This document shows, in pieces, positions 8,573 through 17,641 of a DNA stretch of 64,000 bases. Position 1 is the first letter of the stretch. Each line of letters starts with the position of its first letter. The notes below the pieces were generated by a model, which saw only the letters and a list, made by a program, of their open reading frames with translations, did no database searches and was not told the DNA's origin. Position numbers and translations under genes: made by a program. The stretch is from Bacillus methanolicus PB1 (GTDB lineage: Bacteria; Bacillota; Bacilli; Bacillales; Cytobacillaceae): NCBI RefSeq assembly GCF_000262755.1, contig NZ_AFEU01000001.1, forward strand, positions 558,001 through 622,000, read 5' to 3'.

Positions 8573-8605
8573 AATCCCGCTTTGTTACTCGTAACAAGCG
8601 GGATT
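8573..8605 (+). terminator. Probable terminator hairpin after cwlQ
   Basis: Long arms AATCCCGCTTTGTTAC (8573-8588) and GTAACAAGCGGGATT (8591-8605) with a two-base loop and one bulge. The T content downstream is modest, so termination strength is uncertain. Confidence 0.65.
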
Positions 8606-8788
8606 CGTTGTAAAATTGGACATAATTATTGTGCAAGGCTATTTGTTTGAGATAAGAATTTCCGGCTGATAAAATAAAGAAAATAATGAGAACAAAATAT
8701 CCTTATTTCCGCAAGGAGCCATCTTATAATTCGAGGCCCTGGCGATTTAAGCTTGATAAATAAAACATAAGTTAAAGGAGTCGTTATT

Positions 8789-9196
8789 ATGGTCGAGAGA
8801 ATGCTTACACCGTTCGATGCCATCGGCAAAGAAACGCTTCAAAGGCTTGTTGTTGCGTTTTATCGCCGAGTTGGAGAGCATCCGGATCTCGCTCCGATTT
8901 TTCCAGATGACTTGACAGAAACTGCCAGAAAGCAAGAGCAGTTTTTGACTCAATACTTAGGCGGACCTCCTTTATACACTAATGAACATGGACATCCAAT
9001 GCTCAGGGCCCGCCATCAGCCATTTGAAATTACTCCTGCCCGTGCAAAAGCATGGCTTGCATGTATGAATGAAGCAATGGATGAAGTCGGTTTGGAGGGG
9101 GAAATCAGAAAAGATTTTTTTTCAAGACTTGTATTAACTGCCCAGCACATGATTAACACACCTGACAAGAATGAAGTTCAAGGTGAAAACACGTGA
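8789..9196 (+). CDS. yjbI: Group II truncated haemoglobin YjbI
   Basis: A 135-residue 2-over-2 globin. Haem-pocket residues visible are Tyr25 (B10) in AFYRRV, the LGGP turn (57-60), proximal His76 in RARHQPF and Trp89 (G8) in KAWL. This pattern is typical of TrHbO proteins with high oxygen affinity. It has an ATG start with AAAGGAG. The last four bases overlap the spxH start (GTGA), a tightly coupled arrangement conserved in Bacillus. In B. subtilis YjbI helps protect the cell surface from peroxide damage, which fits pairing with the redox-linked Spx adaptor. Confidence 0.95.
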   Translation: MVERMLTPFDAIGKETLQRLVVAFYRRVGEHPDLAPIFPDDLTETARKQEQFLTQYLGGPPLYTNEHGHPMLRARHQPFEITPARAKAWLACMNEAMDEVGLEGEIRKDFFSRLVLTAQHMINTPDKNEVQGENT

Positions 9197-10077
9197 GAGA
9201 ACAGAAGCAAACATTCAATAGCCGGGCTTCCTCTCATCATTATTGCCACGGAATAGAGAATAAGCCGATAGAACTCTATATGTTCGTCGACCCGCTTTGT
9301 CCGAAATGCTGGGCTCTAGAACCGGTAATAAAAAAGCTTCAAATTGAGTATGGCCGCTATTTTTCGATAAAACATGTTTTAAGCGTCCGTTTAACTTCCT
9401 TGAATTTAGGAAGTAAGAAAAATTACGAATCTGTAGCGGAACTTTGGGAAAAAACTGCGAGTCGCTCTGGAATGTCATGTGATGGAAGCCTTTGGCTTGA
9501 AAACCCGATTTCATCCCCATATCTTGCAGCTATGGCGATTAAAGCTGCTGAGCTTCAAGGAAGAAGGGCCGGCATCCGTTTTTTGCGAAAAATTCAGGAA
9601 ATTATATTTTTGGAAAAGCAAAATGTTTCCGATATTAATGTACTAAAGGAATGTGCTAAAAGCGTCGGTCTTGATGTTGAAGAATTTTTAATAGATATTC
9701 ATTCGAACAGTGCTGCTAAAGCTTTTCAGTGTGATTTAAAAATCACAACAGAAATGGATATTAATGAAATTCCGGCTCTTGTATTTTTTAATGAGCGCAT
9801 CGAAGACGAGGGAATTAAAATAACGGGCTGTTATCCTTATGAGATTTATGTACAAATTCTCGAAGAAATGCTCCAGGAAAAGCCGGAACGGGCTGCTCCC
9901 CCTTCTTTGGAAGCATTTTTAAAGCATTTTAAGCTTGTCGCATCCAAGGAAGTGGCAGTCGTGTATAACTTATCAACCGATGAAGTAGAAAAAGAAATGA
10001 AGAAGCTTTTATTAAAGCAAAAAGTTGAACAAATCCCTGCAAAACACGGTATGTTTTGGAGGTACAAAGAAGAGTAA
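9193..10077 (+). CDS. spxH: ClpXP adaptor SpxH (YjbH) controlling Spx degradation
   Basis: A DsbA-like thioredoxin-fold protein that delivers the stress regulator Spx to ClpXP. The 294-residue protein has the N-terminal CPKCW motif (C36, C39), followed by the helical insertion typical of DsbA-like proteins. The C-terminal tail (about 235-294) is lysine-rich. The start is a GTG overlapping the yjbI stop by 4 bp with AAGGTG upstream. Its substrate gene spxA lies 6.4 kb away in the same window, as does the ClpC adaptor mecA. A bidirectional hairpin terminates the yjbI-spxH unit. Confidence 0.93.
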   Translation: MREQKQTFNSRASSHHYCHGIENKPIELYMFVDPLCPKCWALEPVIKKLQIEYGRYFSIKHVLSVRLTSLNLGSKKNYESVAELWEKTASRSGMSCDGSLWLENPISSPYLAAMAIKAAELQGRRAGIRFLRKIQEIIFLEKQNVSDINVLKECAKSVGLDVEEFLIDIHSNSAAKAFQCDLKITTEMDINEIPALVFFNERIEDEGIKITGCYPYEIYVQILEEMLQEKPERAAPPSLEAFLKHFKLVASKEVAVVYNLSTDEVEKEMKKLLLKQKVEQIPAKHGMFWRYKEE

Positions 10078-10082
10078 AATGA

Positions 10083-10118
10083 AAAAGACCATGCAGCAAC
10101 TCGTTGCATGGTCTTTTT
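10083..10118 (+). terminator. Intrinsic terminator of yjbI-spxH
   Basis: Arms GACCATGCA (10087-10095) and TGCATGGTC (10105-10113) followed by TTTTTC. An A-run before the stem would let it work in both directions. Confidence 0.88.
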
Positions 10119-10333
10119 CATATATTAAATACGAACCAAAGGGGATGGGAGAAATTTTTCACGGTCAAACAAAGGGGTATTTGTTTGCTTATGATCAACT
10201 TCACATCTGTAATATAACATGAAAAAAAAGATCATGACAATAAGATTGTGTGTTATTTCACAATATTGTCAAAATCACTGCATGATTCATTGGACATGTG
10301 CATAAATTGTTATTGATTGGAGGGGAAACTGTA

Positions 10334-10513
10334 TTGCAAAATCTTAACTTGATTTTAATCATCCTGTTTATCCTTTTCTCTTTTATTCTTCATCTATTAG
10401 GTTTAATGAAGCTGATCTCAGTCTTTATTACAGGTCCGATTCTGTTTTTCTCCTTATTTTTATTTGTCTATTATTTAAACAACCGCAATAGGTTTAAAGG
10501 GTTTAAAAATTAA
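10334..10513 (+). CDS. Small hydrophobic membrane protein (YizD position)
   Basis: A 59-residue protein that is nearly all membrane-spanning: two stretches of isoleucine, leucine and phenylalanine separated by HLLGLMKL, ending in a basic tail (NNRNRFKGFKN). The start is taken as the TTG at 10334 because GGAGGGG lies 8 bp before it. A GTG at 10298 is in frame but has no ribosome site. It lies between spxH and pepF, where B. subtilis carries the small gene yizD; orthology is inferred from size and place. Function unknown. It has its own terminator. Confidence 0.65.
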   Translation: MQNLNLILIILFILFSFILHLLGLMKLISVFITGPILFFSLFLFVYYLNNRNRFKGFKN

Positions 10514-10545
10514 CCGGCCGCAAATACTGATCTGCGGCTGGTTTC
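10510..10545 (+). terminator. Intrinsic terminator after the small membrane gene
   Basis: Arms ACCGGCCGCA (10513-10522) and TGCGGCTGGT (10533-10542) with one G-T pair, then TTCTC. The first arm overlaps the stop codon. Confidence 0.75.
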
Positions 10546-10575
10546 TCATACTGGAATTGAGAAGGAACCAAAACA

Positions 10576-12393
10576 CTATGATAGCAGACTTTCCATTTCA
10601 TTTAGTTTTTCTTCAAAAACCTTGCATGCTTCTTCGATCGGTTTTGGACTCGTCATATCTACACCAGCTTTTTTCAGCACTTCGATCGGATAATCGGAAC
10701 TGCCCGCTTTCAAAAATTCAATGTAACGGTTAACAGCCGGATGCCCATCTTCAAGAATTTGTTTGCTTAATGCTGTTGCAGCGCTGAAGCCGGTTGCATA
10801 TTGGTACACATAATAATTGTAATAAAAATGAGGAATTCTGGCCCACTCGAGGCCAATTTCTTCATCAATTTCAATATCTTCCTGACCAAAATATTTCTTA
10901 TTCAGTTCATAATAATCTTTCGTTAACGTTTCGGCTGTCAACGGTTCATTATTTTGCGCTTTTTGATGAATAAGATGTTCAAATTCTGCGAACATCGTTT
11001 GGCGAAACACCGTTCCTCTGAAACCTTCCAAATAATGATTCAGCAAGTAGATGCATTTTTGCTCATCATCAATTGTTTTTAAAAGATAATCATTTAACAG
11101 TGCTTCATTGCATGTTGAGGCGACCTCTGCAACAAAAATTGAATAGTTGCCATATGGATATGGCTGGTTTTTACGTGTATAGTAACTATGGACCGAGTGG
11201 CCGAGTTCATGGGCAAGAGTAAATAAATTATTTATATTGTCCTGCCAGTTCATTAAAATGTATGGATTTGTTCCATATGACCCAGAAGAATATGCTCCGC
11301 TTCGCTTGCCTTTATTTTCATGAACGTCAATCCATCGGTTTTCAAAGCCTTCTTTCAGCACATTTACGTAATCTTCTCCTAACGGGGCCAGGCCCTTTAC
11401 AATTATCTCCTTTGCCTCTTCATAAGAAATTTCCATTTTCACATCTTTAACTAGCGGAGTGTATAAATCATACATATGAAGTTTATCTAAACCAAGGACT
11501 TTCTTGCGAAGCTTGACATAACTGTGCAATAAATGAAGGTTATCATTAACTGTATTAACAAGATTATCGTATACACTTTCGGGAATGTTATTTGCTGCCA
11601 GTGCAGCATGACGGGCTGAGTTGTATTTGCGAACTCGAGCGTTAAAATTATCTTTTTTCACCGTACCGCTTAATGTGCTTGCAAATGTGTTCCGATACTT
11701 ACAGTAAGTGCTGTAAACCGCCATAAATGCATCCTTTCGAACCCTGCGGTCGCTGCTTTCAAGGAACCGGATATAACGGCCATGAGTGACTTCTACTTCT
11801 TCCCCGTTTTCATCTTTTATGCTCGGAAATTCAAGATCTGCATTGTTTAGCATTCCGAAGGTATTGCTTGATGCATTCATCACCTCTGCAGCTTCTGCCA
11901 ACATTGCTTCCTGCTCGGCAGACAAGACATGCGGTCTTTGCAAATTGATTTCTTCTAGTGCATGTTCATACAACTTTAATTCGTGCTTGTCTTCTAAAAA
12001 AGAAGCAACTTTTTGTTCGTCAATTGCCAATATTTCAGGGACAATAAACGCGAGGGCACTTGCTGCCTGTGAATAAAGGTTTTTGATTCTGTCATCCATT
12101 CCTTGGTAAAAAGAATTGGTTGTATCTTGGTCATAACGCATATGCGCATATGTATACAATTTTCCGAGGCGTTCCAACAATTGATCCTGAAAAGTTAGAG
12201 CATTGTACAACTCATCTGCGCTATCGCCAAGCTTCCCTTTAAAGCGGTTAATACCAGGGATTAGCTCCTTAACCTCTCTAAATTCTTTTTCCCATTCATC
12301 ATCAGTTGCAAATATATCCTCAAGCCTCCATGTGTATTCAACTGGGATTTCATTTCTTTCAGGCAATCTTTTTACTGCTGAATTGTTTGACAT
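10576..12393 (-). CDS. pepF: Oligoendopeptidase F (M3B zinc metallopeptidase)
   Basis: Cytoplasmic peptidase that cleaves short peptides. The zinc site HELGH is at residues 395-399 (FTLAHELGHSVHSYYT), with the third ligand Glu expected in the FVAEVASTCNEALLND segment just after. The 605-residue length fits B. subtilis YjbG. ATG start with GGAGG 8 bp upstream. It neighbours the competence gene coiA, as in many Firmicutes, and would process peptides brought in by the two Opp-type importers in this window. No signal peptide is seen. Confidence 0.96.
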   Translation of the reverse strand: MSNNSAVKRLPERNEIPVEYTWRLEDIFATDDEWEKEFREVKELIPGINRFKGKLGDSADELYNALTFQDQLLERLGKLYTYAHMRYDQDTTNSFYQGMDDRIKNLYSQAASALAFIVPEILAIDEQKVASFLEDKHELKLYEHALEEINLQRPHVLSAEQEAMLAEAAEVMNASSNTFGMLNNADLEFPSIKDENGEEVEVTHGRYIRFLESSDRRVRKDAFMAVYSTYCKYRNTFASTLSGTVKKDNFNARVRKYNSARHAALAANNIPESVYDNLVNTVNDNLHLLHSYVKLRKKVLGLDKLHMYDLYTPLVKDVKMEISYEEAKEIIVKGLAPLGEDYVNVLKEGFENRWIDVHENKGKRSGAYSSGSYGTNPYILMNWQDNINNLFTLAHELGHSVHSYYTRKNQPYPYGNYSIFVAEVASTCNEALLNDYLLKTIDDEQKCIYLLNHYLEGFRGTVFRQTMFAEFEHLIHQKAQNNEPLTAETLTKDYYELNKKYFGQEDIEIDEEIGLEWARIPHFYYNYYVYQYATGFSAATALSKQILEDGHPAVNRYIEFLKAGSSDYPIEVLKKAGVDMTSPKPIEEACKVFEEKLNEMESLLS

Positions 12394-12465
12394 AAGTATC
12401 CTCCATTCAACATTTCAAATAATGAAATAAATTCGGCCTTCACTTAAAAAGTCCTTCTTAAATGT

Positions 12466-12511
12466 GTGAATATTCACTCCCTATTGTATGTTCTATGTTG
12501 CTAAACATACA
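12466..12511. other. Two dyads between coiA and pepF
   Basis: A perfect 12-bp palindrome GTGAATATTCAC (12466-12477) is followed by arms TGTATGTT (12485-12492) and AACATACA (12504-12511). The latter begins 5 bp beyond the coiA stop on the minus strand but has no T-run, so it is a weak terminator candidate. The former lies about 73 bp upstream of the pepF start and could be an operator. Confidence 0.35.
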
Positions 12512-12515
12512 AAAA

Positions 12516-13712
12516 TTAAATGTTTCGTTCAATGATCTTGCCATATTGTTGATAAAAGTCTTCTTCGAGCTTTGATTTTTGAAATGAATTTTCCGGTATG
12601 ATGATTGTTGAAACACGATATGATCTTTGGCCAGCTTTTGTTAATGCCCCTGTTAATGAAAGCAAAGATAAATATTCCCAAACCGCAAAAGAAGGATGTC
12701 CTTTTTCAATTAATGGAAAATCCCGAACTTTAACGTGCTTTCTTTTTACCCTTGAGACAAAAGATGAGTAAACTTGATCAAAGGTAATCATATCACCCGG
12801 TTGGCATTTGCTTAAAATATCAATCCAAATATAACCTTGCCAAATAATTGGGGAAGTTTCAATATAAGGACTATGAAAGACAGGAAGGCCGATATGCGGA
12901 GGAAGATGTAAGACGTTTAAATAATTCTTGTAGATTTCTATTAGAAACGGATCAGAGAAGGCTTTCGGTCCCATGACAAGCTGCCGTTTAAAATTTTCAA
13001 TTCCTTTTCTCCAATCAGAACATGAAAAAATTTTTTTCAATACTGGATAAATAATCTCATTTATAGAGGCTGTTGTGAGAGGGATTAAAGACAATGATAC
13101 GATCGTGTTCCGTATGGAAAGTGGAACAATTGAGTGAAGAAATATGAATTGGCAAGTATTGGGACAAAAAAACGGAATGAACATGGTTCGGTCCATTTTT
13201 CTTAAGAAGAGATATTGAAAGCTTGAAAAAGAAGCAGAATTTTTTCCTTTGCGGTTTAGTTGATTTGCTCCTACTATCCATAAAGGAATGAAACCATTAA
13301 CAATATAACTCTCCGTTCTTTTTCTCATGATTTCCTCCGGTATGGCCGAGCATTGAAATTCAATAATGTATTTTTTGTTGTCATAAATAAATAAGATGTC
13401 AGGCCTTTGCCTGATTTCCGGAAGATACGGCTCAAGATTTGGTTTTACCCCTTCCTTTTTTAGCCAATCATATAACTTCAGCTTGCCTGCTAAATGGTAA
13501 TCTGATTCCCGTTCATAATAATCCCTTGTGCAAGACTGGTCCTTTTGATGGGCAAAGTGGGCGATCTTTTTTGAACCGATTTTTAAAATTACTTTTTGTT
13601 CACATACCGGGCAGTAAAACTCTTCCTTTTTAAAATTTTTGCGGATCCATTCTCGGTTCGTGCATTCTGCCAATGAAAATAACTCTCCGTTTTTTCTCCT
13701 GGCTGTCAGCAA
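12516..13712 (-). CDS. coiA: Competence protein CoiA (putative nuclease)
   Basis: CoiA family, required for efficient transformation after DNA uptake. The N-terminus has the zinc-ribbon CPVC (C34, C37), followed by HFAHQKDQSC. The core shows a PD-(D/E)xK nuclease pattern: Asp106 in RPDILF and Glu119-x-Gln121 in IIEFQCS. The 398-residue length is close to B. subtilis CoiA (YjbF, about 370). The TTG start follows GGAGG by 8-9 bp. It is preceded on the same strand by cls and the 13.77 kb repeat, so it probably has its own promoter or reads through. Presence of coiA, mecA and med suggests a retained competence system. Confidence 0.88.
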   Translation of the reverse strand: MLTARRKNGELFSLAECTNREWIRKNFKKEEFYCPVCEQKVILKIGSKKIAHFAHQKDQSCTRDYYERESDYHLAGKLKLYDWLKKEGVKPNLEPYLPEIRQRPDILFIYDNKKYIIEFQCSAIPEEIMRKRTESYIVNGFIPLWIVGANQLNRKGKNSASFSSFQYLFLRKMDRTMFIPFFCPNTCQFIFLHSIVPLSIRNTIVSLSLIPLTTASINEIIYPVLKKIFSCSDWRKGIENFKRQLVMGPKAFSDPFLIEIYKNYLNVLHLPPHIGLPVFHSPYIETSPIIWQGYIWIDILSKCQPGDMITFDQVYSSFVSRVKRKHVKVRDFPLIEKGHPSFAVWEYLSLLSLTGALTKAGQRSYRVSTIIIPENSFQKSKLEEDFYQQYGKIIERNI

Positions 13713-13773
13713 TAAAAAAACCTCCTTTCAATGAAGTATTTCGCTATTTTTTTAAAAAATCCTTTAAAAAACA

Positions 13774-13812
13774 AAGGGCTGACTCCCTCCTTTAGAGGGG
13801 TCTGACCCCGTT
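13774..13812. repeat. GGGTC-family repeat, compact form
   Basis: GGGCTGACTCCCTCC (13776-13790) and AGGGGTCTGACCCC (13796-13809) around a 5-base spacer. It is the shortest member of the family, without the roughly 50-bp centre seen in others. It begins 3 bp after the cls stop on the minus strand. Confidence 0.75.
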
Positions 13813-13814
13813 CT

Positions 13815-15329
13815 TTAAAGCAACGGCGACAAGAGCCTTGATGTCGATTCTAAAAGGCGATAACCAATATGGCGTTTATTAAATGTTTCCGGGTCAATCT
13901 GTGTTGAGTGTTCCAAATCATTCATGTACTCCCTTACCAGTGCTTGAGTGCTTCGAGTCCTGTACAGAAATGCATTGACTTCAAAATTCAAATGAAAGCT
14001 GCGCATGTCCATATTAGACGTTCCAATTGAAGCAAGCTCATGATCAACAATGATAATTTTGCTGTGCATGAATCCCTTTTCATATTGATAAATTTTTACT
14101 CCAGCTTCAAGCAGCTCAGGAAAATAAGATCTGGATGCATGAAAAACAATTCGTTTATCCGGTTTTTTCGGAACAAGCAATCTGACATCAAGGCCGCTTA
14201 ATGCCGTAATTTTGATAGCGGAGAATATATCTTCGTCCGGGATAAAATATGGTGAAGCAATCCATACAGATTCTTTTGCTGATGTAATCATCGAAAAGAA
14301 GATATTTTTCAAAACGCTCCATTCATTATCTGGTCCTCCGGCAATCAGCTGAACACCGCCATGATTTTTTTCCTTGAGTTGAGGCGACAAATATTCAGCA
14401 GTCAAAAAACTTTTATTGGTCATATAATACCAATCCTGCAAAAAGATTAGCTGCAAAGTCCTGACCGCTTCCCCCTCGACCATTAAATGTGTATCGCGCC
14501 AAAATCCAAAATTCTCATCACGCCCTAAATACTCATCTCCTATATTCAATCCACCTACAAACCCTATCGTTCCGTCAATGACGATGATCTTGCGGTGGTT
14601 TCGGAAATTAAATTTACTATTTAAGAATGGAAGCTTTACAGGTCCGAAGGCAACCATTTCAACACCGTCGTTTCGTAGTTCTTTTATGTATTTTTTTGAA
14701 AGTTTCCATGACCCTACAGCATCATATAAAAATCGGACCTTAACTCCTTCTTTTGCTTTACGAATCAGGATATTCTTAATTTTCTGACCAATGTCATCAT
14801 GACGGACAATATAATATTCAAGATGAATATGATGTGTCGCCTGTTCAAGCGCTTTTAGAATATGGTCGAAAGTTTCATGCCCGTTCGTTAAAACTTTTGT
14901 TGCAGTTGCAAAGGAAATTGGACTGTTTCCAAGTTTTTGCGCCAACCGGAAGAGTCTCTTTTGGTGAGCTCCCATTTGTTTAATTTTTTCTTCACTTTTC
15001 GGGTCTGTTTCCCCTTCAATTAGAAGAAAGGCTTTTTTATCAAGAAAATATTTTTTGCGGAACATTCTTTCTTTGCGATAGTTTCTGCCAAATAGTAAAT
15101 AAAAGATAAATCCGACTAAAGGAAAACTGCCAAGTACAACCAGCCATGTAAGTGTTTGAGTTGGATGTCGGTTTTCCAGGAAAATAACAAATCCTATAAA
15201 AATGACAGAGAGACTGATCAATATGCTTAAGTAGCCTAATAACCCGCCTGATATTTTTTCCTGGAAGAAATAGTAAACACCACTTAAAATAATGAAATAC
15301 AATATGATTCTTACTGTATTTTTCAACAT
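13815..15329 (-). CDS. cls: Cardiolipin synthase (phospholipase D family)
   Basis: Condenses two phosphatidylglycerol molecules into cardiolipin at the membrane. The 504-residue protein starts with two membrane helices (about 5-52 and 58-85). It has two HKD motifs: NHRKIIVIDGTIGFVGG near residue 240 and MHSKIIIVDHELASIGTSN near 420. This layout equals ClsA-type bacterial enzymes (B. subtilis has three paralogues, so the exact one is not assigned). ATG start with GGTGAG upstream. It is not part of the corresponding yjb cluster in B. subtilis, so it appears to be a local addition between coiA and mecA. Confidence 0.93.
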   Translation of the reverse strand: MLKNTVRIILYFIILSGVYYFFQEKISGGLLGYLSILISLSVIFIGFVIFLENRHPTQTLTWLVVLGSFPLVGFIFYLLFGRNYRKERMFRKKYFLDKKAFLLIEGETDPKSEEKIKQMGAHQKRLFRLAQKLGNSPISFATATKVLTNGHETFDHILKALEQATHHIHLEYYIVRHDDIGQKIKNILIRKAKEGVKVRFLYDAVGSWKLSKKYIKELRNDGVEMVAFGPVKLPFLNSKFNFRNHRKIIVIDGTIGFVGGLNIGDEYLGRDENFGFWRDTHLMVEGEAVRTLQLIFLQDWYYMTNKSFLTAEYLSPQLKEKNHGGVQLIAGGPDNEWSVLKNIFFSMITSAKESVWIASPYFIPDEDIFSAIKITALSGLDVRLLVPKKPDKRIVFHASRSYFPELLEAGVKIYQYEKGFMHSKIIIVDHELASIGTSNMDMRSFHLNFEVNAFLYRTRSTQALVREYMNDLEHSTQIDPETFNKRHIGYRLLESTSRLLSPLL

Positions 15330-15374
15330 AACTCACCGCCATTTTTTCCAGCCAAAATAAAATCAAAATATTCA

Positions 15375-15408
15375 TGAAAAAATACCGATTTCATTGCCGA
15401 AATCGGTA
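15375..15408 (-). terminator. Intrinsic terminator of mecA
   Basis: Perfect arms ACCGATTTC (15384-15392) and GAAATCGGT (15399-15407). On the minus strand they are followed by ATTTTTTC. The hairpin starts 5 bp past the mecA stop. Confidence 0.88.
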
Positions 15409-15411
15409 AAT

Positions 15412-16080
15412 TTAAGAAAAATATTGTCTGATTGTACGGAATACATCATGAGCGATAATCTGTTTTCCGTACTCTTCAATACGGTGGATAGTCGTATATG
15501 CCTCTGTTCCAAATTCCAGAAGAAAACTTAAAACATTATCTATCTCATCTTCTTCATACTCTTCTTCAGGAAATTCAATATATAAGTAATATATCCCTTC
15601 AAATGAATACAGTTTCGTTTCCAAAGAATCAAGTTTGGCATTGCGAGAGAGAGAAATTAAGTCCTCAAAATCTGCAAACGCCAGCAAAAAATCAAGATTG
15701 TCATCGTCCATTTCATCGTGGCTTTCTTCAAGCTTTGGATGAAAATGCTGGTCAAGAAGGTCTTCAATCCGTTCATCTACAGGGAGATCTCTAAATTTAT
15801 CGTCCGGAATCGGCAATTCAAATTTTTGTCCGTCTTTCGAAAGCTGAGCTTTCGTGACAAGAATTTCAAGCCCTTTTTCAAGTGCTTGAACTTGAATCCA
15901 AAGCGGACCTTCCACTGCAAAATCTTCTTCCTGATGAATTTCATCCATCATTTCCCAAAAAAGTTCTTCGCTCCGCTCCCGGTTATACCAAATCTCTTCG
16001 CGGTCGAAGCCCCTTTCCTCTATATCTACATAAGAAATATAAAACTTTACGGTATTCTCATTTATACGTTCAATTTCCAT
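15412..16080 (-). CDS. mecA: Adaptor protein MecA
   Basis: Adaptor that targets the competence activator ComK (and other substrates) to ClpC-ClpP. The N-terminal substrate-binding part (MEIERINENTVKFYISYVD, residues 1-19) and the C-terminal ClpC-binding domain (about 110-222, ending in IRQYFS) are joined by a charged linker (EESHDEMDDDN). The start is the ATG giving MEIER, with GGGAGAG 8 bp upstream. The result is 222 residues against 218 in B. subtilis, and a 17-codon upstream extension is discarded. A candidate promoter lies about 85-110 bp upstream. Confidence 0.95.
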   Translation of the reverse strand: MEIERINENTVKFYISYVDIEERGFDREEIWYNRERSEELFWEMMDEIHQEEDFAVEGPLWIQVQALEKGLEILVTKAQLSKDGQKFELPIPDDKFRDLPVDERIEDLLDQHFHPKLEESHDEMDDDNLDFLLAFADFEDLISLSRNAKLDSLETKLYSFEGIYYLYIEFPEEEYEEDEIDNVLSFLLEFGTEAYTTIHRIEEYGKQIIAHDVFRTIRQYFS

Positions 16081-16163
16081 TGGAAAACTCTCCCTTCCGA
16101 TAAATAGATTGAAGGGACTAAATACCCCCATACAGACATATCGTTCATTTCTTTATATCCCTA

Positions 16164-16192
16164 AAGATAATCACTTTAGAGGTAAAAGGCAA
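16164..16192 (-). promoter_or_regulatory. Candidate sigma-A promoter of mecA
   Basis: On the minus strand TTGCCT (16187-16192) is followed after 17 bp by TATCTT (16164-16169). Spacing is optimal; both hexamers deviate by two bases. The rest of the 286-bp stretch between mecA and the repeat at 16368 shows no gene. Confidence 0.45.
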
Positions 16193-16367
16193 TAGATAAA
16201 TTGCACCTTGTACTCCTATTTTATGATAAAAAGTGCCATAAGGGAAACAAAATGCAGCCGTATTAAAAAAATCCATCATTCACCTATTGAGGTTGATAAT
16301 ATATTCTTTGTATATTATCAAAAATATATGATGTAATCAATAAAATTTGCTCTTATCCGTATAAATA

Positions 16368-16465
16368 AAAAGAGGCTGACTCAAGCAAAGGGTCAGTCCC
16401 ATCCCACAACATATATATTGTGTTTGCCGGAGGGAGTCAGACCCTGATGAGTCAGCCTCTTATCA
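16368..16465. repeat. GGGTC-family repeat, full nested form; doubles as spxA terminator
   Basis: Outer arms AGAGGCTGACTCA (16371-16383) and TGAGTCAGCCTCT (16448-16460); inner arms AGGGTCAGTCCC and GGAGGGAGTCAGACCC (16429-16444). The centre has CAACATATATATTGTG, itself a dyad. It begins 7 bp past the spxA stop. Read on the minus strand it ends in CCTCTTTTTATTT, so it can act as an intrinsic terminator. Confidence 0.85.
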
Positions 16466-16466
16466 A

Positions 16467-16862
16467 TTAATTTACAAGGCGCTGTGCTTCACGAAGCTGG
16501 TAAGTGCGTACCTTTCTCGGTAAAAATCTGCGGATTTCATCCTCATTATAACCCACTTGCAAGCGTTTTTCATCCATAATTATCGGACGTCTTAACAAAC
16601 CTGGGTTATTCTTTATCAGCACGAACAATTCCTGTAATGGCATTGTTTCCAAATTAACATCAAGTTTTTGGAACGTCTTTGACCTTGTTGAAATTATTTC
16701 GTCTGTACCATCTTCAGTCATTCGAAGGATTTCTTTAATTTCTTCGATTGATAAAGGTTCAGCAAAAATATTTCTTTCTCTATAAGGTATATCGTGTTCT
16801 TCAAGCCATTGTTTGGCTTTTCTGCATGATGTACAACTTGGTGAAGTGTATAATGTGACCAT
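16467..16862 (-). CDS. spxA: Transcriptional regulator Spx
   Basis: Thiol-stress regulator of the ArsC/Spx family that binds the RNA polymerase alpha subunit. It has the redox switch C10-T-S-C13 and the RNA-polymerase contact GLLRRPI (around residue 88-94). The C-terminal [13 protein letters not shown] supplies the Clp/SpxH recognition tail; the usual final residues are LAN, here LVN. The product is 131 residues, identical in length to B. subtilis Spx; the ATG giving [10 protein letters not shown] was chosen over an in-frame TTG two codons upstream. Its degradation factor SpxH is encoded at 9.2-10.1 kb. The upstream region carries a promoter with a dyad operator. Confidence 0.97.
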   Translation of the reverse strand: MVTLYTSPSCTSCRKAKQWLEEHDIPYRERNIFAEPLSIEEIKEILRMTEDGTDEIISTRSKTFQKLDVNLETMPLQELFVLIKNNPGLLRRPIIMDEKRLQVGYNEDEIRRFLPRKVRTYQLREAQRLVN

Positions 16863-16960
16863 CAACAAATCACACTCCCTTTAAAAAAGATATATATTTA
16901 CTAACCAATGTTGATAAAAGCAAAATACAGTGAGTTAATTAAAACTGATTAAAAATAAAA

Positions 16961-16996
16961 ATTACTTTAATTAAGTAATTTATATCATTTATTATA
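16961..16996 (-). promoter_or_regulatory. Candidate spxA promoter with downstream dyad operator
   Basis: A TATAAT (16991-16996, minus strand) lies about 130 bp before the spxA start; its -35 is weak. Just downstream of the expected transcript start sits ATTACTT-5 bp-AAGTAAT (16961-16979). In B. subtilis the spx P3 promoter is repressed by PerR and YodB bound just downstream of +1, the same geometry. The identity of the regulator is inference. Confidence 0.4.
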
Positions 16997-17423
16997 CACT
17001 ACCGGCTGTTCGTTTTGTATCTTTTTTTTATAAAAATGACAAAAGTCTTATAAGTGTTTTATCACTGTATGTAATCTATACTAATAAGACGAAAAAGGAA
17101 GTAAAAAGTTTCATTTTTTGCTGCATTTATTTACTTTTTAATAATATTCAGCCAATAATAAGACATTTCTGTACAATTAAAATAAAACAGGCTTAATCCT
17201 TTCTTAATCATTTAATACCCGAATATATTATTTTTAAACTTTTTTCTCAATTGGTTCTTGAAAATGAAAATAAGGTTATAATTTGCCAATACTATGTCTG
17301 CTGGAAGTATTTGAGGCGTCCCCTCTTTTAATGGAAGCGTTCATCGTTTAAAATAAAAATAATGGGAATTTTTCTTAATATCCAACACAGACTAAACGGC
17401 CAAAATGAAATGGGAGGTCGAGC
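16997..17423. other. AT-rich intergenic region without a gene
   Basis: About 430 bp between the divergent spxA and the small gene at 17424. No open frame with a ribosome site was found. A TTCTTG-16 bp-TATAAT pair near 17255-17282 on the + strand could drive the small gene. B. subtilis has a yjbC acetyltransferase gene upstream of spx; none is present here. Confidence 0.5.
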
Positions 17424-17609
17424 ATGGTTAAATACCTGACTGATTTTACATTAGTAGCTTTACTTGTCATCGGAATAACGGCAATAATGGGTGTGTTCAC
17501 AAATGGAATCGGCAAAAAATTTTTTGGCGGCAATCGTAAATCCGAACTTGCAGATCAATCTGCAAAAATGCAAACTGGATGGAAATCGATTGGAGGAAAA
17601 AAACGATAA
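17424..17609 (+). CDS. Small membrane-anchored protein, unknown
   Basis: A 61-residue protein with one N-terminal membrane segment (TLVALLVIGITAIMGVF, about 9-25), then GIGKKFFGGNRK and a polar, positively charged tail ending GGKKR. A strong GGGAGGT ribosome site precedes the ATG, which supports translation. I do not recognise the family. It lies alone, divergent from spxA, and is followed by a degenerate GGGTC-family repeat. The topology suggests an N-terminal anchor with a cytoplasmic basic tail. Confidence 0.6.
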   Translation: MVKYLTDFTLVALLVIGITAIMGVFTNGIGKKFFGGNRKSELADQSAKMQTGWKSIGGKKR

Positions 17610-17641
17610 TTAATCCATGATCAACTTAGAAAGCGCATACA

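Noticed and set aside
10025-10222. A 65-codon + frame after spxH
   Set aside because: It overlaps the spxH 3' end and reads through the terminator hairpin; no ribosome site.
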